Shown in pieces: positions 33,174-40,667 of a stretch of 64,000 nt of DNA. Position 1 is the first letter of the stretch, and each line of letters begins with the position of its first letter. The stretch comes from Cupriavidus agavae (GTDB lineage Bacteria; Pseudomonadota; Gammaproteobacteria; Burkholderiales; Burkholderiaceae). Location of the stretch: assembly GCF_004217045.1 (NCBI RefSeq), contig NZ_SGXM01000004.1, positions 1 through 64,000 on the forward strand. Reading direction: 5' to 3'. A program made the position numbers and the translations under genes. The notes under the pieces are model-generated. The model saw nothing but the letters and a program-made list of their open reading frames with translations. It was not told where the DNA came from and searched no databases.

Positions 33174-33543
33174 TCGCGCTTCAGATTGGTTCGGAGCGGG
33201 GTACAGCGTTATTTCGAATAAAGAAGGATGGACTGGAAGGTATTCCTACCTGACGCGGGAGGATGTCGCGCGCGCCACAGAATCTCCTTTTGCGTCTTTC
33301 ATGCATCGGGACAGCAGAATCCCGGTTCGGCTCAAAGCCGGAAGCTACGTTCTTGCAGCGGGAGTGATCACTGAGAAGATAACCGGTTATCTCAACAAAG
33401 GGCACCGCGCGACGGTTACCGGGGTCAGCGCCGGATGGTGCAGGGTGGGAGATTCCGGCGCAGCGACAGTCGACGAAATGTGGTTGATGTGCGATGTACT
33501 CCAGACAGAGCAGCCCGGTAATTCCGGACGCCCGGCAGGTTAA
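33133..33543 (+). CDS. Small SH3-like protein downstream of the M23-like gene
   Basis: A frame of 136 residues from GTG 33133, overlapping the end of the M23-like gene by 41 bp in another frame. The second half, IPVRLKAGSYVLAAGV...KGHRATVTGVSAGWCRVGD... VDEMWLMCDVLQ, has the feel of a bacterial SH3 domain. No signal sequence. The stop of the upstream gene forms ATGA at 33170-33173, but the frame from that ATG ends after 27 codons, so either the true start is GTG 33133 or a frameshift exists. It could be the lost C-terminus of the M23-like protein or a partner/immunity protein; I cannot decide. Confidence 0.5.
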   Translation: MQICSAGAVLRRNDRASDWFGAGYSVISNKEGWTGRYSYLTREDVARATESPFASFMHRDSRIPVRLKAGSYVLAAGVITEKITGYLNKGHRATVTGVSAGWCRVGDSGAATVDEMWLMCDVLQTEQPGNSGRPAG

Positions 33544-33645
33544 GGGAAAGCCGATCCATTCGATCCTGAGGAAAATAATCTCCTTGCGCCACCCGATCCC
33601 CGCTATGCTGAAGATGCAGTTTCCGCTAACCCCAAGGAGACAGGC

Positions 33646-33894
33646 ATGACCAGGACGATCAAGAACAAGGCGGAATTAAAGGCGATGATTCGTGCCGAGC
33701 AGGAAAAGCTTCCGGTTTGCAAGGGGACCTGCTTCGGCGATGTGTGCTGGCATGCACCGGACGACAGCGGTTGTAACTGGCAGCTCTCGAAGATGGAAGG
33801 CGAGAACAGTTCGGCGTGCCTCGAGGCGATCGGCGCGCACGTCAGCAAGCTCCAGGCGGAATTCAATATCCCTGAGGAGGCGCAGCGCGGCTGA
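33646..33894 (+). CDS. Small Cys-containing conserved hypothetical protein
   Basis: An 82-residue soluble protein with AAGGAGA well placed before the ATG. It has four cysteines in its middle (VCKGTCFGDVCWHAPDDSGC), a possible metal or disulfide site, flanked by an N-terminal Lys-rich helix and a C-terminal helix. I do not recognise the family. It is the last gene of the lower-GC islet, between the SH3-like frame and the terminator shared with the chemoreceptor. Confidence 0.7.
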   Translation: MTRTIKNKAELKAMIRAEQEKLPVCKGTCFGDVCWHAPDDSGCNWQLSKMEGENSSACLEAIGAHVSKLQAEFNIPEEAQRG

Positions 33895-33920
33895 GGTTTC
33901 GACTCGTCGGGTATCAGGAT

Positions 33921-33951
33921 AAAAAAAGGGCGATACCTTCCGGCATCGCCC
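33921..33951 (-). terminator. Intrinsic terminator of the chemoreceptor gene
   Basis: Read on the minus strand: stem GGGCGATGCC / GGTATCGCCC (one G-T pair) with a 4-nt loop, followed by seven T (the A-run at 33921-33927). It lies 60 bp after the chemoreceptor stop and faces the end of the small Cys-containing gene. Confidence 0.85.
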
Positions 33952-34010
33952 GTTGACCCCCCGGTCTTCCCGTCCTGCGGGTTATCTACCCGCTTCTGCT
34001 TCGCTTTTGC

Positions 34011-35570
34011 CTATATCGCGCCGGCCAGGCGGAACTGGCCCACTGCACGGTGCAGCGCATCGGCCTGGTCTTCGAGCGAGGCGGCAGCGGCCGTGGCTTC
34101 CTCCACCAGCGCGGCGTTCTGCTGTGCCATCTGGTCCATCTGCGAGACCGCCTGGTTGACTTGCTCGATGCCGCCGGTTTGTTCCTCGGTGGCGGCGCGC
34201 ATCTCGCCCATCAGGTCGGTCACGCGCTTGACCGCTTCCACGATCTCTTCCATCGCGCGGCCGGCGCCTTCCACCAGTACCGAGCCGTCTTCCACGCGCT
34301 GCGCGGAGTTGTCGATCAGCGACTTGATCTCCTTGGCGGCCGTGGCCGAGCGCTGGGCGAGGCTGCGCACCTCGCCGGCCACCACGGCGAAGCCGCGTCC
34401 CTGTTCGCCGGCGCGGGCCGCTTCCACCGCCGCGTTGAGCGCCAGGATATTGGTCTGGAACGCGATGCCCTCGATCACGGCGATGATGTCCACCACCTTG
34501 CCGGACGCCGCCTTGATCTCGCCCATCGTGCCCACGACCTGATGCACGATCGCGCCGCCGCGCGTGGCGATATCGGACGCGCCCTCGGCCAGCCGCGCCG
34601 CCTGGCGCGCGTTGTCGGCACTCTGGCGGACCGTGCTGGTCAGTTCTTCCATGCTGGCGGCGGTTTCCTGCAGCGACGCGGCCTGTTCCTCGCTGCGGCG
34701 CGAGAGGTCGACGTTGCCGGCGGAGATCTGGCGTGCCGCGCCGGCGATGGAATCGGCCGAGCCGCGGATCTGGCCGATGGCACCGGTCAGCCTGGCCTGC
34801 ATCTGCTGCATGTTGAACAGCACGCTGTCGCGGTCGTTGGGCTTCACGTCGACGTGCGTGGCGAGGTCGCCTTCGGCGATGCGGGCGGCAATCTGCGATG
34901 TCACGGCCGGCTCGCCGCCCAGTTGCTTCTGCAGGCTCATGGAGACCCGCACCATGACGAGGCTCATCAACGCGCCCACGCCCACCAGCCAGCCAAGCGC
35001 CGTCCAGAGCGAGGCGCGGAATTCGGCGTGGATGTCGTCCAGGTAGAGACCGGCGATGAAATCCCAGTCCCACGGCTTGAAGTTCAGCACGTAGCTGAGC
35101 TTGGGCTGCGGCGCCTCGGCGCCCGGCTTGGGCCACAGGTATTCGATGAAGCCCTTGCCGTGGGTCTTGCCGATCTGGGCGATGTCGCGGAACAGGTAGA
35201 CGCCGTTGGCGTCCTTCATGCCCGACATGTCCTTGCCGTTCAGTTCGGACTTGATCGGGTGCATCAGCACCACGGCGTCGGAGCGCATCAGCGTGAAGTA
35301 GCCATCGGCGCCGAAGCGCATGGCCTTCACGCGTTCAAGGGCCTGCTTCTGGGCTTCCTCGGTGCTCAGCTTGCCCGCCCGGGCCAGCGCTTCGTATTCA
35401 GCGACCACTGAATTGGCCGTGTCGGTCACCTGTTCGAGGGCCACCTTGCGGTCGGCCATGCGCAGCTCCCGCATTTGCCAGGCGTTCCACAAGGTGATCG
35501 CCAGCAGGCATACCCAGCTCAATACCAGGGGCAGCATGAGCTTCTTTTTCAGACTCAGGTTTTGCAGCAT
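34011..35570 (-). CDS. Methyl-accepting chemotaxis protein with Cache domain
   Basis: A 519-residue receptor. TM1 is at about 11-30; a single Cache (sCache_2) sensor domain about 35-185 contains [12 protein letters not shown] and [18 protein letters not shown]2 at about 188-210; HAMP follows. The cytoplasmic signalling hairpin has the invariant tip [20 protein letters not shown] with [20 protein letters not shown]. Adaptation segments carry Glu/Gln pairs. No C-terminal CheR/CheB-binding pentapeptide is present (it ends FRLAGAI). Cache domains of this type usually bind small carboxylates; the ligand is unknown. Monocistronic, closed by the terminator at 33921. Confidence 0.93.
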   Translation of the reverse strand: MLQNLSLKKKLMLPLVLSWVCLLAITLWNAWQMRELRMADRKVALEQVTDTANSVVAEYEALARAGKLSTEEAQKQALERVKAMRFGADGYFTLMRSDAVVLMHPIKSELNGKDMSGMKDANGVYLFRDIAQIGKTHGKGFIEYLWPKPGAEAPQPKLSYVLNFKPWDWDFIAGLYLDDIHAEFRASLWTALGWLVGVGALMSLVMVRVSMSLQKQLGGEPAVTSQIAARIAEGDLATHVDVKPNDRDSVLFNMQQMQARLTGAIGQIRGSADSIAGAARQISAGNVDLSRRSEEQAASLQETAASMEELTSTVRQSADNARQAARLAEGASDIATRGGAIVHQVVGTMGEIKAASGKVVDIIAVIEGIAFQTNILALNAAVEAARAGEQGRGFAVVAGEVRSLAQRSATAAKEIKSLIDNSAQRVEDGSVLVEGAGRAMEEIVEAVKRVTDLMGEMRAATEEQTGGIEQVNQAVSQMDQMAQQNAALVEEATAAAASLEDQADALHRAVGQFRLAGAI

Positions 35571-35670
35571 CCGTCTCCTCCGTTTCTCGATGAATATCGT
35601 CGGGACGCTTCTGACGTCGTCCTCATCTGCGGCGCTAACGGCGCGGCCATCGGGAAACTTGATCGAGGAT

Positions 35671-35689
35671 TACTACCAATGGAGTAGTA
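35671..35689. promoter_or_regulatory. Small inverted repeat ahead of the chemoreceptor
   Basis: TACTAC (35671-35676) and GTAGTA (35684-35689) with a 7-nt spacer lie about 100 bp upstream of the chemoreceptor start, in the 293-bp gap to the iron operon. A possible operator or leader hairpin; the arms are short. Confidence 0.3.
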
Positions 35690-35799
35690 GTGGCGAACGT
35701 GTCACTTGCCGGGGGCAATGATCGCCACTTTTCCGCGCGCCGTAATGAACCGTAATCAAAACGCGCCGGGGAGCCGCCGCCGTTCGTTGCCGTTTTAAA

Positions 35800-35814
35800 T
35801 GAGAACCATTATCA
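35800..35814 (+). promoter_or_regulatory. Fur box
   Basis: TGAGAAC-C-ATTATCA matches the 7-1-7 Fur consensus TGATAAT-N-ATTATCA at 12 of 14 positions. It is 50 bp upstream of the PepSY-type gene, the first of five tightly spaced genes, so ferric-uptake-regulator repression of the whole operon in iron-rich cells is expected. Confidence 0.8.
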
Positions 35815-35863
35815 TCGTGCGGCTTTGCGACGCCGTCCGGCGCCGTTTCCTCTTCAACACCGA

Positions 35864-36517
35864 ATGACCGATTCCCCGCCAGCCACCGGCCAGCAGCGCC
35901 GCGCGTTCTGGCTCAAGCATCTTCACCAGTGGCACTGGATCAGTTCCGCGATCTGCCTGATCGGGATGCTGTTGTTCGCCATCACCGGCTTCACGCTGAA
36001 CCATGCGGGGCAGATCGAGGCCCGGCCGTCGGTGGTTACGCGTCACGGCACCGTACCGGCCGATGTGCTCGATGTGCTACACCGCGCGGCGCCTGGCACG
36101 ACTTCCGGCAAGAACGCCAGAAGCCCCGTGCCCGCCGCGCTGGCCGAGTGGCTTGGCAAGTCGATGGACGTCGATGCTTCCGGGCGCGAGGCCGAATGGT
36201 CCGCCGACGAGATCTACATCGGGCTGCCCCGGCCGGGCGGCGACGCCTGGGCCAGCGTGGCGCTCGACTCCGGCGAGGTGCAGGTGGAATCCACCTCGCG
36301 CGGCTGGATTTCCTACCTGAACGACCTGCACAAGGGCCGCAATACCGGCCGCGCGTGGAGCCTGTTCCTCGATATCTTCGCCGCCGCCTGCCTGGTCTTC
36401 AGTGTCACGGGGCTGTTCCTGCTCAAGCTGCATGCGGGCGGGCGGCTGGCCACGTGGCCGTTGGTGGGTGCGGGCCTCGTGGTGCCGCTGCTGCTGGCCA
36501 TCCTGTTCATCCATTGA
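35864..36517 (+). CDS. PepSY-associated membrane protein
   Basis: A 217-residue inner-membrane protein with one N-terminal helix (HWISSAICLIGMLLFAITGF preceded by LKHLHQWH) and two C-terminal helices (SLFLDIFAAACLVFSVTGLF; VGAGLVVPLLLAILF). The periplasmic loop between contains DLHKGRNTGRAW. His residues beside the helices could ligate haem as in PepSY/ferric-reductase-like proteins. Its place behind a Fur box and ahead of ApbE and a flavoprotein suggests the membrane part of an electron path to periplasmic iron or ferrisiderophore. The start ATG at 35864 is the first good Met near helix 1. Confidence 0.85.
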   Translation: MTDSPPATGQQRRAFWLKHLHQWHWISSAICLIGMLLFAITGFTLNHAGQIEARPSVVTRHGTVPADVLDVLHRAAPGTTSGKNARSPVPAALAEWLGKSMDVDASGREAEWSADEIYIGLPRPGGDAWASVALDSGEVQVESTSRGWISYLNDLHKGRNTGRAWSLFLDIFAAACLVFSVTGLFLLKLHAGGRLATWPLVGAGLVVPLLLAILFIH

Positions 36518-36545
36518 CCGATTCTTCGAGAGAGATTCTTCCGAC

Positions 36546-37067
36546 ATGCGCCGACTCCTGACCGTCACCATGACCGGCCTCGCCGCCGCGCCGCTGGCCC
36601 CCGCCATGGCCGCCAGCCTGAACGTCAAGGTGGAGATTCCCCGGCTGAACGTGGCCGAGTACCACCGCCCGTATGTGGCGGTGTGGGTCGAGCGTGCCGA
36701 CCAGAGCCCGGTGACCACGCTGGCCGTGCTGTACGACGCGAAGAACAAGGAGGGCGAGGGCACCAAGTGGCTCAAGGACATGCGGCAGTGGTGGCGCAAG
36801 ACCGGCCGCGACATGCAGATGCCGGCCGATGGGGTATCGGGCGCCACGCGCGCACCGGGCGAGCACACGCTGACGTTTGCCGAGGGCAAGGCGCCGCTGG
36901 GCAAGCTGCCGGCCGGCGAGTACCAGCTCGTGGTGGAAGCCGCCCGCGAGGTAGGTGGGCGCGAACTGGTCCGCGTGCCGTTTGCGTGGCCGCCGAAGGC
37001 CGCGCAGACCACGCAGGCGAAGGGCGAGCACGAACTTGGCGGCGTGACCGTCGACGTGAAACCCTGA
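36546..37067 (+). CDS. DUF2271 periplasmic protein
   Basis: A 173-residue protein with a signal peptide (cleavage near PAMAAS). Core motifs are VEIPRLNVAEYHRPYVAVWV, TLAVLYDAKNKEGEGTKWLK and GEYQLVVEAAREVGGRELVR, typical of DUF2271, a beta-sandwich found with PepSY and ApbE genes. Probably periplasmic; the biochemical role is not established. It is 28 bp after the PepSY gene. The conserved KDMRQWWRKTG segment is its most distinctive part. Confidence 0.85.
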   Translation: MRRLLTVTMTGLAAAPLAPAMAASLNVKVEIPRLNVAEYHRPYVAVWVERADQSPVTTLAVLYDAKNKEGEGTKWLKDMRQWWRKTGRDMQMPADGVSGATRAPGEHTLTFAEGKAPLGKLPAGEYQLVVEAAREVGGRELVRVPFAWPPKAAQTTQAKGEHELGGVTVDVKP

Positions 37068-37134
37068 GCGCCCCGCGATCGCGCCCCACACGCCCCACGC
37101 CATTCCGAACCGATCCCATGACTGGAGCCTGACG

Positions 37135-37956
37135 ATGACCAAGACCGCCCGCCTTCCTGCCCGCCTCGCCATCCTTGCCCTCGCTGCCCTGGCCCCGCTG
37201 GCCGCCCACGCGCACCGCCAGTGGCTGCTGCCGTCCGCCACGGTGCTGTCCGAGAAAGACGCCTGGGTGACGGTGGACGCCGCCGTGTCCAACGACCTGT
37301 TCTACTTCGAGCACGTGCCGATGCGGCTCGACAACCTCGCCGTGACCGGGCCTGACGGCAAGCCCGTGCAGCCCGAGAACGCCTCCAAGGGCAAGTACCG
37401 CAGCACGTTCGACCTGCATCTGACACAGCCCGGCACGTATCGGGTGGCCGTGGTGAACCAGGGCGTGTTCGCCAGTTGGAAGGAGAACGGCCAGACCAAA
37501 CGCTGGCGCGGCGCCGCCAGTGCGCTGGCGGCCAACGTGCCGGCCGGCGCGCAGGACCTGCAGGTGACCGAGCAGGCCGGGCGGGTGGAGTCTTACGTGA
37601 CCAACGGCCGGCCCAGCAAGCAGGTGCTGACGACCACGGGCAGGGGTCTGGAACTGGCGCCGATCACCCATCCGAACGACCTGATTGCCGGCGAAACCGC
37701 CAGCTTCCGGCTGCTGCTCGACGGCAAGCCGTTCGCCAACCAGAAGGTGTCGGTGGTGCCCGGCGGCATCCGCTACCGCGACCGCCTGAACGAGATCGAG
37801 GCCAGCACCGACTCGGACGGCAAGTTCAGCATCAAGTACCCGTCGGCCGGCATGTGGTGGATGGAAGCCGAGACGCGCGACGACAAGACCTCGATCAAGG
37901 AAGCCAGGGCGCGCCGCGCCAGCTACGCGGTGACGGTCGAAGTGCTGCCGCAGTAA
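37135..37956 (+). CDS. DUF4198 periplasmic protein
   Basis: A 273-residue protein: signal peptide ending at AAHAH, then the DUF4198 (NikM/CbiK-like metal-uptake-associated) beta-sandwich with HRQWLLPSATVLSEKDAWVT and FYFEHVPMRLDNL, and a C-terminal Ig-like half containing GKFSIKYPSAGMWWMEAE. The mature N-terminal His-Arg is typical of metal-binding members of this group, in which the processed amino terminus may be a ligand. It is the third gene of the Fur-regulated operon and ends eight bp before apbE. Confidence 0.85.
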   Translation: MTKTARLPARLAILALAALAPLAAHAHRQWLLPSATVLSEKDAWVTVDAAVSNDLFYFEHVPMRLDNLAVTGPDGKPVQPENASKGKYRSTFDLHLTQPGTYRVAVVNQGVFASWKENGQTKRWRGAASALAANVPAGAQDLQVTEQAGRVESYVTNGRPSKQVLTTTGRGLELAPITHPNDLIAGETASFRLLLDGKPFANQKVSVVPGGIRYRDRLNEIEASTDSDGKFSIKYPSAGMWWMEAETRDDKTSIKEARARRASYAVTVEVLPQ

Positions 37957-37964
37957 GCGTGCCG

Positions 37965-38966
37965 ATGCAGCGGGTGCTGGTTCCGGTCTCGCTCGACGCG
38001 CCGCCGCCGGTGGTGCCGGAGGGGGCAGTGCGGCAATGGCGCGGCCAGGCCATGGGTACGACCTGGAGCGTCAGCGCCGTGGTGCGGGCCGGGCACGACG
38101 ACGACGGCGTTGCCGGGGGCATCGGCACGGTGCTGGACCGCATCATCGCCGAGATGAGCAACTGGTCCGAATCCTCGGACCTGTCGCGCTTCAACCGTGC
38201 GGCCGCCGACCGATGGGTGACGCTGCCCGCCGACGCCTTCACGGTGCTGCAGGCCGCGTTGCAGCTGGCGCGCGACAGCGGCGGCGCCTACGACCCCTCG
38301 GCCGGTCCGCTGGTGGACCTGTGGGGCTTCGGCCCCGGCGGCGAACGGGCCGCCGTGCCGACACCGGACGAGGTTGCGCGCGTGCGCGAGCGTTGTGGCT
38401 GGCAGCGGATCGAGATCGATGCGGCGCGGCACCGGGTGCGGCAGCCGGGCGGCACCTCGCTGGATTTGTGCGCGATTGCCAAGGGCTTCGCGGTCGATGC
38501 CGTGTCGCGCCACCTGGCGGAGACCGGCCTGGCGCATCATCTGGTCGAGATCGGTGGCGAACTGCGCGGCAAGGGGCTCAAGCCCGATGGCATGCCGTGG
38601 TGGGTCGAACTCGAAACGCCGCCCGGCAACGATGCGTCGGCCCGGCGCACACTCGTGGCGCTGCTCGGCCTGTCGGTGGCCACCTCGGGCGACTATCGGC
38701 GCTATTTCGAGGCGGACGGCCGGCGCTACGCGCACACGATCGATCCGCGCACCGGCTATCCCGCCGCGCACGCGCTGGCGTCGGTCACGGTGCTGCACCG
38801 TGACTGCATGATGGCCGATGCGCTGTCCACGGCGCTGACGGTACTCGGCCCGCTTGCCGCGCTCGCCTTCGCGCAACGCCACGCGCTGGCCGCACGCCTG
38901 CTGGTGCGCACGCCCGATGGTTTCGATGAACTGACTACACCGGCGTTCGACGCCATGCTTTCATGA
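37965..38966 (+). CDS. apbE: FAD:protein FMN transferase
   Basis: A 333-residue ApbE/flavin transferase that attaches FMN to Thr/Ser of target proteins. Visible motifs: MGTTWSVSAVV near residue 28, DLCAIAKGFAVDAVS, and the FAD/metal-site SGDYRRYFEADG with YAHTIDPRTGYP. No signal peptide or lipobox is seen, unlike many ApbE proteins, so it may act in the cytoplasm. A GTG six bases upstream of the ATG is an alternative start. Its stop overlaps the next gene's ATG (ATGA). The likely client is the PepSY or flavoprotein partner; no typical flavinylation motif was checked. Confidence 0.9.
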   Translation: MQRVLVPVSLDAPPPVVPEGAVRQWRGQAMGTTWSVSAVVRAGHDDDGVAGGIGTVLDRIIAEMSNWSESSDLSRFNRAAADRWVTLPADAFTVLQAALQLARDSGGAYDPSAGPLVDLWGFGPGGERAAVPTPDEVARVRERCGWQRIEIDAARHRVRQPGGTSLDLCAIAKGFAVDAVSRHLAETGLAHHLVEIGGELRGKGLKPDGMPWWVELETPPGNDASARRTLVALLGLSVATSGDYRRYFEADGRRYAHTIDPRTGYPAAHALASVTVLHRDCMMADALSTALTVLGPLAALAFAQRHALAARLLVRTPDGFDELTTPAFDAMLS

Positions 38967-40555
38967 TTCGCAAGGTCTGCTGGATCGTCTTCCTCGCAGG
39001 CGTGGCGCTCGCCATGCTCGCCCACGGCCGGCTGGCGATGGCGGCGGGCGTGGTCATGGCCTATGCCGGTTTCTGCGCGGCGATCGTCCTCGCGCATCGG
39101 CGCCGGCGCGCCGCACGGCTGGCGGCGCTGGGCGTCGTCGCGGACAAGGGCGAGCGGCCCACGCTCGTGGCGTATGCCACCCAGACCGGGTTTGCCGAAC
39201 AACTGGCCGAACAGACTGCCCGCGCGTTGCGCGGTGCCGGCATGCCGGTGCAGCTGGTGTCGTTTGCCGAACTGGACGGCACCCGGCTGGCCGCGTGCGG
39301 GCAGGCCCTGTTCGTGGTCAGCACCACGGGCGAGGGCGATGCGCCGGACAGCGCGTCCGGTTTCGCGCGGCGGCTGCTGTCTGGCACCACGCCCGAGGCG
39401 CTGCAGCAACTGCGCTACGGCGTGCTCGCGCTCGGCGACAGCAGCTATGCGGGCTTCTGCGCGTTCGGCCATGCGCTGTCGGGCTGGCTGCAGCAACATC
39501 GCGCGCAGCCGCTGTTCGACATGGTGCAGGTGGACAACGGCGATGCCGGTGCGCTGCGCCACTGGCAGAACCACCTGTCCGCGCTGAGCGGCGGCGCCGA
39601 GATTGCAGACTGGGAACGGCCCCGCTATGGTCGCTGGCAGCTGGTCGAGCGCCAGTTGCTGAACCCGGGCAGCCAGGGACTGCCTGCCTTCCACCTGGCG
39701 CTGGTGCCCGACGATCCGGCGGCGCTGGACTGGCAGGCCGGCGACATCGCCGAGGTCGGCCCGCGCCAGGCCCCCGATACCGTGGCGCGGCTGCTCGCGG
39801 CGCTGTCGCTCGACGGCACGGCGCTGGTGCGCTGCGACACCCGCCCGATGCCGCTGGCCGAGGCACTCGCCACGCGGCTCCACCTGCCCGACGCGCACCG
39901 CGACACGATGGCGGGGCTGTCGCCGCAGCAACTGGTCGATGCCCTGCCGCCGCTGCCGCACCGCGAGTACTCGATTGCCTCGCTACCGGCGGACGGCAAG
40001 CTCGAACTGCTGGTCCGGCTGACACGGCACGCCGATGGCACCCCGGGGCTGGCCTCGGGCTGGCTGACCGATTACGCGCAGATCGGCGCCCGGGTGGCGC
40101 TGCGCGTGCGCACCAACCGCGGTTTCCATCCGCCCGCCGATGACCGGCCGCTGATCCTGATCGGCAACGGCACCGGGCTGGCCGGCCTGCGCGCGCTGCT
40201 CAAGGCGCGGGCGGCGGCGGGCCAGCGGCGCAACTGGCTGCTGTTCGGCGAGCGCTCGGCCGCCCATGACGATTTCCATGGGGCAGAACTGCGCGCCTGG
40301 GTCGAGCAGGGGGTGCTGCAATGCGTGGATCGGGCGTGGTCGCGCGACGGCGGCGCCCGGCGGTACGTGCAGGACGCGGTGCGGGCCAACGCCGCACGCG
40401 TGGTGGAGTGGGTCGGGGAGGGCGCGTCGATCTATGTATGTGGCAGCCTGCAGGGCATGGCCGGTGGGGTTCATGAGGCGCTGGCCGGGATCCTCGGCGC
40501 GGAACGGCTGCGGGAGATGACGGAATCGGGGCGCTACCGGCGCGATGTTTACTAG
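38963..40555 (+). CDS. Membrane-anchored NADPH flavoprotein reductase
   Basis: A 530-residue protein of the CysJ/cytochrome P450-reductase type. Two N-terminal helices (about 5-45) anchor it. A flavodoxin domain begins at YATQTGFAEQLAEQTARAL with STTGEGDAPDSA and ALGDSSYAGFC. The FAD domain contains REYSIASLP, and the NAD(P)H part has NGTGLAGLRALL and the terminal YVCGSLQGMAGGVHEAL. It should carry electrons from NADPH through FAD and FMN to an acceptor, probably the PepSY membrane partner, for reduction of iron or ferrisiderophore. Translationally coupled to apbE; last gene of the operon. Confidence 0.9.
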   Translation: MIRKVCWIVFLAGVALAMLAHGRLAMAAGVVMAYAGFCAAIVLAHRRRRAARLAALGVVADKGERPTLVAYATQTGFAEQLAEQTARALRGAGMPVQLVSFAELDGTRLAACGQALFVVSTTGEGDAPDSASGFARRLLSGTTPEALQQLRYGVLALGDSSYAGFCAFGHALSGWLQQHRAQPLFDMVQVDNGDAGALRHWQNHLSALSGGAEIADWERPRYGRWQLVERQLLNPGSQGLPAFHLALVPDDPAALDWQAGDIAEVGPRQAPDTVARLLAALSLDGTALVRCDTRPMPLAEALATRLHLPDAHRDTMAGLSPQQLVDALPPLPHREYSIASLPADGKLELLVRLTRHADGTPGLASGWLTDYAQIGARVALRVRTNRGFHPPADDRPLILIGNGTGLAGLRALLKARAAAGQRRNWLLFGERSAAHDDFHGAELRAWVEQGVLQCVDRAWSRDGGARRYVQDAVRANAARVVEWVGEGASIYVCGSLQGMAGGVHEALAGILGAERLREMTESGRYRRDVY

Positions 40556-40667
40556 AGCGACCGCCTCCGCTATGCGCTGAGGCAAGCGACCCGATGCCGC
40601 AACGCACGATGTCCCGCCCGTCCACATTGGGCTATTCTCGCAAGTCAGCCACTGACGAGGAGACACG

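Noticed and set aside
31896..33543. A complete type VI effector/immunity pair
   Set aside because: No VgrG, PAAR, Hcp or signal-bearing immunity protein is seen, so only an orphan candidate can be claimed.
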